Source of the DNA: Emmonsiellopsis sp. PD_33
Taxonomy: Eukaryota > Ascomycota > Eurotiomycetes > Onygenales > Ajellomycetaceae
Assembly: GCA_032988165.1 (NCBI GenBank)
Contig: JANTQF010000001.1
Location: 310,001-374,000 of the forward strand
Reading direction: 5' to 3'
DNA: 64,000 nucleotides
In this document: positions 14,042 to 25,445 of the stretch, one piece after another
Layout of the letters: each line of letters begins with the position of its first letter
Position numbering within the stretch: the first letter of the stretch is position 1
Notes under the pieces: model-generated
Database searches by the model: none
Seen by the model: only the letters and a program-made list of their open reading frames with translations
Told to the model about the DNA's origin: nothing
Translations under genes and position numbers: made by a program

Positions 14042-15790
14042 ATTACTGTCCTCAGTGATTTGGCATTATTGTGCTCATGGGTAGTAGCCTCTTTTAGAGA
14101 TAGCATGGAGTGGTGTAGGTCAGTTTCATAGTGTTATTCAGATGCATAAGCCCCAGGATGTCTTATTTATGTTGGCTAAGCTCAGAACATCTTGTGTATA
14201 CACTGTGAGGCAGTTGTGAGTTATGCATGTCCACATAAGCTACAGGCAGGTTGTGCAAGCATCTTGTTGCTAAGAGCACATTGTGCAAATGCTTTGTTGT
14301 CTGGGGCTCCAGAGGAATCCCAATTTGAATGTTATGTCAATTCATTGCTATGAGGGAGCACAAGAAGCACACTTCTTCAAGCCAGAGTCTCTCCCACTTT
14401 TTCTTCTTCTACAACCCTCAAAATGCTCCTTGTGTCCAGAAGCCTGCTGCTGCCCACACTATTTCATTATTTTTTTTGATCATTTCTTTATTAATACTAA
14501 CCCCTGCACCATATTATCTGTGCCTGCACCTTCTTCTTGCACCATTAAGCATGTTGCATCCTGTGCTGCTGCAGCCCAATATTGGGTCCATCACTGGCCT
14601 GATTTCATGTAAGTCTTTTGAGCTGACAGTGCATGTGACTGGGGAAATACACTGACAGCTTACATAGCTGGATTCCCTGCACTCACTGTCTTGAGCAGCA
14701 GAAATGGGTGTCCATGGACCCCACTAAGTGGTATTGCCTGGCCCTGGGTGCCTGCATCCATTATGTGCCTTGTGTGTGCATGCGCAAGTCTTGTGTGCCA
14801 GTAAGTCCAAGCATAGAGTAGTTTTTTCCATGTCATATGTCCCCTGAGCTTAAATTGAAAGGCTAACTACATGATTAGCTCCCTACCTCCCTCAAACTCA
14901 ACTGTCTGATGGCACTTTAAGCACATATATACTTATCTTAGGAGCTGAGCCTTTCTTGGAAGGAAGAGAAGGAGGAACTCCAGCAGCTAGTGAAACAGCT
15001 GTTGGCTCCCCATGAGGAGGCATGTTGTGAGCAAGCTCATAATGCTACTCTTGTAGGAGGAGAGTTATACTGCTACCACAAGGTGATGTCTCTTGCCTCT
15101 GAGGCCCTGGAGGATGAGGAAGAGGAGGAGGAGGAGTGGAGGGAGAACAAGGAGGAGGAGAAGGAAGATTTGAGTGATGGGTGAAGCAGTGAGTACATGG
15201 CATGCAACTCTATGAGCTCAGAGCTTGGGGAGGTCAGGACCCTGCAGCCCCTTGTGGGGGTTGTTATTCCTGTGGGAGGTGGGGATGATGGGGAGGTTTG
15301 GGGGGGAATTGAGGAGGAGGAGGAGGAGTTCAAAGGGTTTTTGAACTGAGTCCTTATTCATGGTGTGCCATCAGAGTGTTTTCTTTATCATTTTGGGTGT
15401 CTGGAGCAGCAGAGTTGGGTCTGCTGTTTCACAAGACAGAAGATAGGCTTACCTTAATTGCAGAATGGGCCTTCTGTTGTAGGCAAGTTGCTAAGTGTAC
15501 AAGAGGTATAGAGATGTGCACATGGAGCACCTAGTTAGCATTTCCTTTTCTTTTTGAATCCAAGAAGGCCTACAGGCAGATTCCATGATTTTGAAACTTT
15601 ACTGTCTATTTCCCTTAGTACTTTCTGGCAGTGTGGTGAGTTCCAAGCTCATTATGCACTAAAATTCACACACAGGTCTTCTCAGATGCAGAAAATGAGC
15701 CCAGATCTTGTCAGATGCTTCTATCCCTATTATGAGCACTTTCTGATGGTTTGATTTTCTTGCCACTAGGCTTCTTGTTCTTGGAATATC
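14042..15790 (-). other. Long 3' region of Gypsy element downstream of chromodomain
   Basis: About 1.7 kb separates the end of the chromodomain from the polypurine tract, which is unusually long for a Gypsy 3' untranslated region. On the sense (minus) strand I see only frames broken by stops. On the opposite strand a coding-like frame at 14,942-15,349 is kept in both copies. The region may hold an additional gene or a packaging or regulatory function. Confidence 0.55.
14942..15349 (+). pseudogene. Antisense ORF within Gypsy copy 1, acidic protein
   Basis: Read on the plus strand, opposite to gag-pol, this frame runs about 135 codons. It is interrupted once by TGA after LSDG (likely a mutated CGA) and ends at TGA at 15,347-15,349. 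It starts after a TAG at 14,939; no certain initiator is visible. The product has a charged, leucine-containing N-terminal part with EEL and QQL heptad-like spacing, a run of glutamates, a short GVVIPVGGGDDGEVWGG segment and a second glutamate run. The homologous frame in copy 2 (60,718-61,125) keeps the same segments and the same terminal stop. I do not recognise a family; the function is unknown. Confidence 0.45.
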
Positions 15791-15957
15791 TCAAATACTT
15801 CTATGATGTTGATATTTTCCTCTGGTTCTCAAGTGTTGCCTGCAGGACCCCATCCAAGTCAGCAGACAAGATATTCATTCCCTTTTCACTTTATCTTCCT
15901 AGTTTTTAATATTACCTTAATCTTATATTCCTCTTCTCCATCAACAAGGTCTGGGCC
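15790..15957 (-). pseudogene. Chromodomain at C-terminus of Gypsy integrase, copy 1
   Basis: The minus-strand translation shows the chromodomain signature YKIKVIL, then NEYLV, LGWGPAGNT and EPEENI. It has in-frame TGA codons at positions that are arginine or tryptophan in the family; copy 2 keeps the tryptophan of NTWEPEENI. The preceding integrase tail contains IHPVFHISLLEKY and VDGEEEY. Chromodomains of this kind bind histone H3 methyl-lysine marks and steer integration into heterochromatin, which fits the location. The element is thus a chromovirus. Confidence 0.85.
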
Positions 15958-17150
15958 TGGTTCCAGTAAGGCTCCATCCCAGCAAATATACTTCTCAAGC
16001 AGGGAGATGTGAAAAACAGGGTGTATACTACAAAAAGATGGGGGTATTTCAAGGCAGTAGGCTTAAGAGCTAATTCTCTGAAGAATTTTGAATGATTCAA
16101 CATACTTGTAATCAAGTTTTCATACAGGTTAAATCATTTGAAGGTTCTTTGCATTGAGGGTGACATACTCTCCCACATCAAAGGACTTAGGAAGGTATTT
16201 CAAATCATAGTAGGCTTTTTATGCATCTTGTGCTTTTTGTAGGTTGACTTCAAGCTTGGAGTGCACCTCAGCCATTCATTTTAGCCAATCCATGGCATGA
16301 GTGGCCACAGGTTGAGGCACATGGTTGACATTAATCTGGAGCTCTAGGCAGTATCTCATGAGCACTTCTGTGGGTACTTGACCAGTAGAACTGTATCAGG
16401 AGGAGTTATAGATAAATTGTGCTAATGAAAGCCATCTTGTCCAGTCATCTTGATAGAAATTAATAAAACAGTAGAGGTAGTACTCTAGAGTTTAGTTCTA
16501 GCATTCTGTCTGACCATCTATTTGGGGGTGAAAGACTGTGGAAAGTTTGCATCAGGCACCAATGACATAGCAGAAGATTGACTAATATCAGCTTGTAAAA
16601 AGTGATCCCCAGTTGGAGATGTGGTGTTTTGATATGCCATAAGTATAATAGAACTAGGCATATATGACTTCAGCTAGTTCTTCAGCAGTAATATCCTTCA
16701 TGCATGGGATATAGAGTGTGAATTTCATATAAATATCACAAAGAATGAGTATGGCATCATGTGTCTGTCCAAGAAAGCTTGAAGCTAGAAGGCCAGTGAT
16801 GAAGTCCATTGTAATAGATTCAAATGGTTGAGAGGGTATAGGTATGATTCCCATTTCTCCAAAAGGTCTATAACACTTAGGTTTGACATGCTGATAAACA
16901 TCACAGGTTTGAACATAGTTTGAAATATCCTTGGAAAGTTCATATCAGAAGTATTTATCTTAGATGCTTTCTATAAACCATTTGATACCAAAATGTCCCC
17001 CTTGAGGATCATCATGATTAGTATGGAGGATTTCATCAATGAGCACTTGGTCTTTAGGTATGTATGCCCTACTATTAGCTCAGAGGATGTCATCTGTCTC
17101 CAGGGTTCATAGTATGCCTTCTTCTGTAAATGCCCCTTTTTCCTGCACCT
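15957..17150 (-). pseudogene. Gypsy integrase, copy 1 (inactivated)
   Basis: The minus-strand frames give a zinc-binding region (GGHFGIKWFIES... ending CDVYQHVKP) followed by the catalytic core PFESITMDFITGLLASS with the first Asp. A second-Asp region, family form SDRGSLFTS, reads SNWGSLFTS here: Asp to Asn by G-to-A. The third part is HPQIDGQTE with the Glu. Several TAG and TGA codons break the frame. Copy 2 retains the second Asp (SDWESLFTS), so the loss is specific to this copy. The integrase would have joined the cDNA to the chromosome; here it is dead. Confidence 0.88.
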
Positions 17151-17529
17151 ATATCTTAATCTTTTGTGCCACAATGTCAAGGTTCTGCATGCACTGAAGC
17201 AGAGAGGTGAGGGACTCAGAAAGTTCAGAGTAGGCAGAGTCCATAGCCATTGCCTTGTTGACAACAATACAGGGCATGTAGGGACAGCAGGCTAAGCACA
17301 GGGCACTATCAATGTTGCTGAATGAGCACAGGGCATCATCAGTGCTGTTAGATGAGCACACAGCACACAGATGAAGAGAAGGTGCAGATGGTAGCTTGAT
17401 TGTTGAATGGGCATCTCACTCATTTGATGGTGATAATTGAGCCTCTTACTCATTGTCATAGGTTCAAATGCAGTTTATAATAGGTGAAAGTTCTTTATAG
17501 GAGTTAAAGTCCCAGCCTAGTGCAACACT

Positions 17530-18340
17530 GTGTTGTAGCTTTTGTTACAGGGTTGATAAGAGGATCTCCCCATGGAATGCATTGTTATAATCTGTGCAGC
17601 AACTTAGACCATCTATGGGGTTGTTTTTCCCTGGGCAGTGCAGTAAGACAAAATTGTAAGCACTGAGTGCCTCCACCCATCTGGCCTGACATCTGTTAAG
17701 TACTTTAGTCATCATAAAGTACTGTAGATTTGCATGATCAGACCAGACTTGCACTGGATACTAACTTCCCTCCAGATAGTGTCTTCAGTGCTTGAAAGCT
17801 ACAATAATAGCTAAGAGCTTCTTATTATGAGTATCATATTGTGTTTCAGCATCAATGAGCTTGCAAGACCAGTAAGCCACTGGGTGCTATAGGCCATCAT
17901 CTTGGAGCTGAGATATGATCACAGCTACTGTATATATTGAAGTGTCAGGCTCAATCTGGGTGTACCATGCAGGATTGAAATGCACTAGAAGTGATGCTGA
18001 AATGAAATATTCCTTAAGCTTGTGAAATGCACTTTCAGCATCCTTCATCCAGAGAAAAGTGGGTTTCTTCTCATCTTTTTTTGTTCCTTTTGTTAGGTCA
18101 AATAAGGTATCAGTGATGCAGGAATAGGCTTTGATGAAGTACCTATAGAAGTTGGTAAATCCCAGAAAAGACTGTACTTCTTTAATAGATGTTGGTATGA
18201 GCCATTCTGCTATGATGGCAATTCATTCTGATTCTATTTCAATACCATTCAGCCTTACAATGAAATCAAGAAAAGAGACCTTTTGGGTAGCAAACTTGCA
18301 CTTGCTGCACTTCATGTATAGGTGGGCATACTCCAAGTGC
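17530..18340 (-). pseudogene. Gypsy RNase H and connection region, copy 1
   Basis: After the reverse transcriptase the minus strand reads QSFLGFTNFYRYFIKAYS, typical of the connection domain. It continues through the RNase H core, including [42 protein letters not shown], and [12 protein letters not shown] near the end, where families usually read ADxLSR. A few stop codons are interspersed. The enzyme would degrade the RNA strand of the RNA-DNA hybrid in the particle. Confidence 0.85.
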
Positions 18341-19065
18341 TTTAAGACCTGTTGAACATGTTCTCAGTGCTCCTCCATGTTATTGGAATATATGAGGATA
18401 TCATCAAGGTAGACTACACAATATATGTCAAGAAGGTTAGAAAGAGCACTGTTGATGTATACCTGGAAGGTAGCAGGAGCATTTGAGAGGCCCATGAGTA
18501 TAACCACAAATTCAAAATGGCCATATCAAGTGCAAAATGCAGTTTTCCAATAATCCCAGGATGCAATCAGTATGTGATAGTACACATCCTGCAGATCCAT
18601 CTTGATGAAAACCTTTGTGCTGGATAGGCAGTTCAACATCTCACTAATAAGCAGTAGGGGGTACCAGTTCTTAATTGTGATACAGTTGAGGCCATAATAG
18701 TTGACACATAGTTGTAATCCATCATCTTTCTTTGGTATAAAGAGGATTGGTGCTCCTACCAGGCTCTTGGAAGATTGGATCCATCTTTTAGCTAATGATA
18801 CATTTATGAATTCCTGAAGCACTCTAAGCTCAACTTCAGAGAGGGAATAAATGGGCATAAAGGGAGGATCAGTGCCAAGTTGAAGGTCAATATAGTATTC
18901 AGTCCCTGTTGACACAAGTGCACTGGAAGCAGCTTGTTCTGAGAAAAGATACATAAAAGGCTCAATATAATCTGATAAATCAGACAGAAGATCTGTATAT
19001 GCACCTGTAGTTGCAGCTGACACTTTAATTTTAGATGCATCACTTTGCACTGATATGATAGTCAC
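18340..19065 (-). pseudogene. Gypsy reverse transcriptase, copy 1
   Basis: The minus-strand frame includes GAPILFIPKKDDG, the first catalytic Asp in VFIKMDLQDVYYHI, WKTAFCT, and the second motif YLDDILIYS with both Asp codons intact at 18,400-18,411. The open part is 179 codons at 19,065-18,526 and the rest follows after stops created by mutation. This is the most readable part of the element and would allow family placement. Confidence 0.9.
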
Positions 19066-19149
19066 TAAATTGGCTTTAGCCCCAGCAAGTATCTCACCTA
19101 TGACTTCCTCAGCTAAGATTTTCTCAAACTTTAACTCAGGTGTGTCATT

Positions 19150-19460
19150 TCATAGGATAAACTTGCCATTCTGCCAATTGATAAGCAGATTAACTTCAAC
19201 TAGCCAGGGGAAATCAAGAATCATATTATAGGTGGCAAGCTTGATTGCATGAAAGGGTTGCTGAATGCTGACATCATGACCTAGTTGGTCAATCATACCA
19301 ACAGTTAGATTGTACTCTTCAAACAATCTGACCATACAATCATCAACTGCCTCCACTGTGTGCAGGTCACATGTAGTGGGCTCTAAACTATTTATCTTTG
19401 CCCAGAATTCATTGATGAAGTTTGCTTCTACTCCAGAGTCCACTAAGGCAAGGAGTTACT
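19150..19460 (-). pseudogene. Gypsy aspartic protease (retropepsin), copy 1
   Basis: The minus strand carries VDSGVEANFINEFWAK, where DSG is the active-site triad of retropepsins, and further on YNMILDFPWL, the usual hydrophobic segment near the C-terminal end of the domain. It lies between the gag knuckle and reverse transcriptase as expected. It would have matured the Gag-Pol polyprotein. Confidence 0.82.
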
Positions 19461-19539
19461 TCAGGCCCAAAGGAGTATTAACCTTTACTGGAATGATGAA
19501 TGACAGATGGCTCTTGTGTCAGCTTTGAGGAAGAGTTTG

Positions 19540-20717
19540 GGTGGCCATTGTGAGCTTAATGGCACACCTTAGTCATTTTTTGACATAGGGTCTGCATCCT
19601 GGGCGCGAGCTTTGCACTCCTCAGTGGTGTGGCCCAGGTAGGCTTTGTGGAAGTCACACCACTTCTTGTTGGAGAAGTCTTGCTTAGTCTTATCCTGATT
19701 ATCCTACTTGCATTTTCTTGTATGGGATGGTGCACCATCAGCTCCTGAATTGGTGGAAGAGGGACTATTCTTAGATTTAGACTTCTCTTTGATGCATTTG
19801 ATGTGTTCCAGGAGATTCTATTCTACAATTACCAGTTTATTTATAACTGCATCATAGTCCATATCTTTCATCTTATCTGCATATTTGTTGAATTCATGCC
19901 AGACTTCAGGGAGAACCTTCATATAGAGATGACTCTTCCTATAGTAATTATCATAGAAGTGTTATAGACATCCTTCCACTGCCTGTAGCACCACTGCAAA
20001 CTCATACACACTTTACACTTCTCATTGTTCCATCTTAAGATATTGTGCTTCTGAGTCACAAAAGGATTTGTCTGGGTCAGCAACTTATTTCTGCATCCAG
20101 TTCAGCAAGTAGATCCAAGAAGGAAGTGTTTTCATGCTCCTTGTATGTTAATACTAACACTTTTGAATGTCACCATCAAAATGAGTAACTGCTTCAATGA
20201 TTTTTCAATGATCTGCTGTGTTGAAATAGGCTAGATCACTAGCATAATAGGTAATGATAGCTGTTGTAAAGGTCTCTAACTTCTTCATGCTGCAGGCCTA
20301 AAACTTTTCAACTTCTTTACACAGATTGTGTGAAGTCATACCCAGATCATTCAGCTTTTCTTACCAGAGTAGAACTTGGCCCAGGAGGGGCCATACATTT
20401 CCAGTGGACATCTGGGTTTGTCCCATGTTTGCCATGTTCAGTCAGAGGGGAAGAGGCTCTCCCAATGCAAGATGAGGAGGTATTTAAGCTCAGGGCTCAT
20501 CAAGGGTAGGGATTTGAGCCCAGAGCTTATTCACAGCTGCTTGGAGTGCTGCATGCTCATCCCAGAGACATTGAAGTTTCTATTTCACCTTAAGGGTAGT
20601 GATTTCAGTGATGAGGTGTTTGGACTCAGCCTGGATCTCCACAGCTGATTAGGGCAAGGGAGGCTTCAAAGGAGGGGTGCCCTTGCAGCTGGAAGACAGG
20701 CTTTGAGCTGAAGGCAT
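19540..20717 (-). pseudogene. Gypsy gag with zinc knuckle, copy 1
   Basis: The frame can be followed from an ATG at 20,717 (MPSAQSLSS) through a stop-interrupted capsid region to a cysteine-histidine knuckle at 19,659-19,614. The knuckle reads WCDFHKAYLGHTTEEC, a C-X2-H-X5-H-X4-C arrangement. Such knuckles bind the element's RNA. Stops lie mainly at codons that were probably CAG, CAA, TGG or CGA. Confidence 0.75.
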
Positions 20718-20839
20718 TTTTTGTCCTTCTACCTAAGCAGTAGGCACAGCAGAAGTGCCTCAATTTTTCTTAGAAGAGGCTATAGTGAAATGTGAAATTA
20801 GCTCAATGAACTGTCTCTCAAAGTAGAGCAATTAAAAAC

Positions 20840-21136
20840 TGTGAGGGTGTAGGCCAAATAGATGATGTGAGGAGCTCAATAGGAGGAATAGATTGGATAT
20901 AGATATAGCTAAGGTTGAAGATAGAGTACCTAAAGGAAAGTAGCTAATCACTGAGGTTTCTATATGTAGGAACCTCAGTGAAGATATATATACAATTATG
21001 CAATAACATAAGAAATGACTAAGCAAGGAGTGAGCATGGGGTGTTGACATAAGAGATGAATACACTCTGGGCACATAGCATAGTTGATATGCACTAGGCG
21101 CAGCAATGATAAGGAGGTGCGCGCTTGCACATGACA
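20840..21136 (-). repeat. 5' LTR of Gypsy copy 1
   Basis: This 297-bp LTR contains the promoter end of the element on the minus strand. It keeps CG dinucleotides (GGCGCAG, GTGCGCGC) that are TG or CA in the other LTR, so it is closer to the ancestral sequence. I could not recognise a tRNA-complementary primer site in the bases next to it at 20,816-20,839. Confidence 0.93.
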
Positions 21137-21141
21137 AATAT
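21137..21141. repeat. Target site duplication AATAT (right)
   Basis: Exact repeat of 13,720-13,724, directly after the CA end of the LTR at 21,136. Confidence 0.85.
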
Positions 21142-24100
21142 AAAGCTATGAATTCAATATATAAATTGTATTGTATAGTTAGCTAGAGAAGTTAGAGAGG
21201 CAGATCTAACAGGGGTGTGCTGTAGACAGGCATGATAGCAGTCAGACATAGAGGAGAAGAGAGAGATAAAATGAAATGATAATTAGAACTTAAAGTAGTT
21301 AGTATAATAACTATTATATTAGAGTAATAGATTGAAGGGGATTAAGATTAAGGGGAGAAAACAAGCTAGAGATACTAACTGTAGAATGTATGTTAATTAG
21401 TGAGATCTAATATAAGAAAAAGAAGATGTGGAAGGAACAAGAAAAAGAAAAAAGTAAATAGCTATCTAGTAATACTGGCTCTAGAGGCTGGGATTATAGT
21501 AGCTATAAATCAAAATAGTGAAATAAGACTGGAAGGAGATGTTTTCCCTGTGAATAATAATATAATAATGAAACATGGAGATAGAATAATATGGAAAAAT
21601 CTAAAAAAAGTACATAAGTAAATGGGAATATAGGTTAATAAAATATTAAATACAAATTTACCTGGCAGATAAAAGCATGTAGAAATAAATATAGAGATGA
21701 ATAAGATAATATGATAATAGCTGAAGAAGCTAGCATGATAGTGTAGAAATAGAGTAGTAATTCATCAGAGTATAAGAAAAATAGACTATCTGGTAGTTGT
21801 AAATCAATGACTATATAAGAGTAAGTTAGATGAGGATATAAAAAAGGAAATATAGCTAAATAAGAAAGAGATACTAATATAGGAGTGAGAGATATACCTC
21901 TAAAAATAGAAAATACACATTACTTTTTAAGGGAAATGAAAGGGTTGAAGTATCATATAAAGTATCTATTAATTATAAAGCTTTATGATTATTAGAGGTA
22001 TTATGAGGGATATTATGCTGATTAGGTTCTACAGAGATTTAAGATAAAAGAGTTAATTAATGATAGTTCTCACACTATTTCTAGTATATTAGTGTTGGGA
22101 ATGGCTGGAACACTCCTGAAAGGCCATAAAGAATAGAAGGCTGAATCTATAGATAATGATAAGGTTAAGATATGAGAGGATAAAGTAATAACATGCATTA
22201 AGATAATACATATAAATGGTGTGAGTTTGCAGTTTCATAAAGATATTATTACTTTGAGGGAGGAATATTTCAATTACTGTTAAAGGCTTGATATTTGATT
22301 AACCAATATATAGAAATGATTCATTTAGTGTGGATTAAATATAAAAGAAAATAGATCATAGCTGTGTAAATTCCTGCAAGATCTCTCCACTTAAAGTATC
22401 AATAATTTTAATATATGAAGGTGTGGGGGGATTATATATAATAGGAGTAGCTTTGAGAGCATTAGAATATATTAGATATTTAAATCTATTAGAAAGAATG
22501 ACTTTGATAGCATTGTAGTAGTACTAACCACTAAGATGACTGGCCTATTCTGAGGTTATAGATATAATATAGATGTGCTGGTCAGAATTGATGTTATAAG
22601 TATAGAGCTCAGGGGGGTCTATGGATGACAGATATAGCTTATTTTATCCTATTAAATAGGGGATATTTAATGTCACCCATGACAACTACTTTGCTTTAGA
22701 GAGGGATTGGATGGTAATAAGGTTACTAGAATTCAAATTAGTAATAATATATAAGTATAGCTAGATAAAAGAAAATATTAAATAGAGTATACTTGAGGAT
22801 GAATCTAGACCTATCAAAAACACACATCATACCAGAAGTATTGATAAGGAGATGATGAGATGAATTAGAAGGATAAGAGACTTAAAGAAGTATTAGATCA
22901 CTAATTGTCTTACTAATGAGAATTTGTCAGTATACATTTGAAGAATTATAATTAACAGGAGGAGAATAGACATTATTATCAGTCCTGATAATATATTAGC
23001 CTGCAGTGGTAAAGGAGCTGAATGAGCTAATAAAAGTGATTTCAGTTGATCTACTAATAATGCATTTATATAATATATTGACTGAGTATTTTATATTTTT
23101 AGTAAGTATATATAGAGAGTTAAGGAAAATAACATACTAAAATTATGAAATTATTTAGCTTGAAGATCAGTATTATAAGGGGGAAGTTGAGTTTGAAAGT
23201 CTGATAAGTGATAATGCAAGCTAAAAAGGGGGATATATGATTTAATGTATTCATTCCATTTATGACTAACTAGTTGCAGTTTGTAGAGTTTGAAGGCAGA
23301 AAGATGTTGCAGAATAAGTAGAAAGCATTTGGAAGGCATGCACTGTAGTGGATTGCAAGGATTATATATAGATTAGACTGATGCTAGAGTTTAATGATTA
23401 CTGATAATAAGAGACATTAGTAATTCTAAAGTTATAATAATAAAATAAGCTATTAGTCTTTAATTTGGTGAGAATTAGATGTTGATGGTGATGGAATCAG
23501 GTAGCTCAAAATAAAGAAATATATACTACTAGAGGTGAGCTGTGAGACTCTCTTACTAATATATCAACTAATAGGAAGTTAATGTGTGTAAATAGAATTG
23601 ATTCCCCAGGTATTATCAAAAAGAGATAAAGATGAAAGAGTATTATTATTAAGAGAGGAAATTACAAAGATGAATTAATAGGGTATATCAGAAAGTGATG
23701 AAAGAAGACTCTTCTGTCTTTGAAAAACTATATATCAGATAAAGAAGGTAGATGGTAGTAGTAGACTCTACCTAGCAAGTAAAAGAATAATAGTGACCTG
23801 ACAATGTTGATTACCACTAAGATTAGGTTGTAGAGAAGAGTGAAGTAGAAGCTATAATAATAATAACTAAGCTAGATACTAAAAGTAAAGATCTAATGAG
23901 CTGATGAGAGCATATATTTAATTAATTACTAAGTGAACTGGTCAGAGAAGAAAGATGATAGTAAGAGAAATGATTAGAAGAGGGAAAAATGAAGGTATAA
24001 TCAGTCTGTATGTAATGTATGTGATGATGAGTCAATACAACAGGTGCAAGAGAGAAGATATGATCCCTAGAAAAGAGAATAGAGTTGAAAAGAAAGAGAG

Positions 24101-24400
24101 GATAGGATGGAGAGATAACAAGTAAGATAATGATATTAGAAGGAAGATAGATAATAGATGGTATAAATGAGAAGAGGATAGAATAGAGATGAGAGTAGAT
24201 TATTTAATGATACTATAGAGTAATGAAAAAAGTGAGGTTACAAGATACTATTATACTGAAAGACATAATGAATAGATGGTCTAATATTAAGATTTAAATA
24301 AATAAGGAAAGCACAGTAGGTAGTCTACTAGTACTGTGAAAGCTAATAAGAGGTAGGTAATAGGATGAAAGAAAATTATAAGGAAATAGCTGAGGTATCT
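21142..24400. repeat. AT-rich mutated repeat tract
   Basis: This continues the tract interrupted by the Gypsy insertion. A partial copy of the dispersed repeat family can be followed at about 22,100-23,000. The 73-codon frame at 21,400-21,621 is lysine- and asparagine-rich and matches nothing I know. The F-box-like relic at 23.2 kb is listed separately. Nothing else supports a gene. Confidence 0.65.
23151..23339 (-). pseudogene. F-box-like fragment
   Basis: The minus-strand frame begins MPSKCFLLILQHLSAFKLYK and continues with LQLVSHKWNEYI. The pattern of Pro-Ser near the start, spaced leucines, and Leu-Val-Ser-x-x-Trp matches the F-box fold, which recruits Skp1 in ubiquitin ligases. Only about 60 codons are open and the neighbours are decayed repeats. 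This could be a captured gene fragment, a relic of a single-copy gene caught in the mutated tract, or a transposon-borne domain. Identification rests on about 30 residues. Confidence 0.45.
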
Positions 24401-25445
24401 TATTTCTATATAAGTTTAAATGGTGTGGGATAGGCATAATAGCAGCTTCATAAGAAAGTAAGACTATTATTAGAGGCAAGAGAGTATACTTAAGATTAAT
24501 TAGACCTTAAACTCAGCTTTATATATTAGAAAGAGAAAGAAGTAATATGATAAAATGCATCATAATGATCCATCTGATTCTACTAGGAGATAGTAAAGAT
24601 AGTAGCTTCATAAAGTAGTAGAAAGAGAAGAAATAGCACAACTAGATATATTACAGTAATTAACTAGATTAGAATATCAGCTATACTAAGAGGAAGGAAG
24701 AGAGAGTAATATACATTGTAATAAGTTATCATCAGACTATAATATGTAATAGATACTTAATAAAGTACATCACAGCAATGAATTAGATTATACTTGAGGA
24801 TAAGTATAATATTAGCTTCATTAGAGTGTTGCAAAGAGGAAGAATGATAATAGAAGATTACATTATAGAAAGAGATGATATTATAATGAAGGATAGATAT
24901 AAGACCAGCTTCATTATAAGAAAGAATGATAGAGTAAAGTGCATCATAATGAGTAATTAGATTATAGTGTGAGATAGGCACAACACCAGCTTCATAATGT
25001 GATGAGAAGAGAAAGGAAGAAAACTTGAGATGTATTATAGTAATAAATCAAGCTATACTTAGAGATAGATTTAAAGCCAGCTTTATAATGTAATGAGAAA
25101 AGGAAGGATGGCAACATGAGATGCATTGCAGTGATGAATTAGATTATACTTGAGGATAGACTTAATAGTAGCTTTACTATACAATGAGAAAAGAAAGAGT
25201 GCTAATAGAATCTTAAGAAATTATATTGCAGAAAGTGATAATATTGTGATGAAGGAAAGATGTAGTGTCTATCTTAATAGTATTAAGAGAAAGAATAGCA
25301 AAGTAGAGTACATTGCAGTAAGTAATCTAGTTATACATGAAGATAGATGCAACTTCAACTTCATCAATTATTAAAGAAGAAAACAGGATGATAAAGTAAA
25401 GTGCATCACAGTGAGAGAAAAGATTATGTAGTGAGGATAGGCATA
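24400..25445. repeat. Degenerate ~90-bp tandem array
   Basis: Landmarks such as AATTAGATTATACTTGAGGATA, the AGCTTCATAATG-like stretch and AATGAGAAAAGGAAG recur at intervals near 90 bp or twice that. Examples begin near 24,778, 24,953, 25,045, 25,135 and 25,321. Units differ by many transitions and some indels. Coding frames across it are incidental. The edges are approximate. Confidence 0.6.

Larger units (their letters stand above)
13725..21136 (-). mobile_element. Full-length chromodomain Gypsy retrotransposon (copy 1)
   Basis: A 7,412-bp Ty3/Gypsy element read on the minus strand. It has 297-bp LTRs at 13,725-14,021 and 20,840-21,136, both with TG...CA ends, and exact 5-bp AATAT target duplications. 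On the minus strand the order is gag, CX2HX5HX4C knuckle, retropepsin, reverse transcriptase, RNase H, integrase, chromodomain, polypurine tract, LTR. The coding parts carry in-frame stops and missense changes, so it cannot make its proteins. It is clearly younger than its surroundings: some CG dinucleotides survive, for example at about 19,603 and 21,121. It sits inside a copy of the degenerate repeat family. A colinear second copy starts at 59,501. Confidence 0.93.

Noticed and set aside
15073..15333. 86-codon serine/proline-rich minus-strand frame
   Set aside because: It is the complement of the glutamate runs in the antisense frame; low-complexity GAGGAG repeats keep both strands open.
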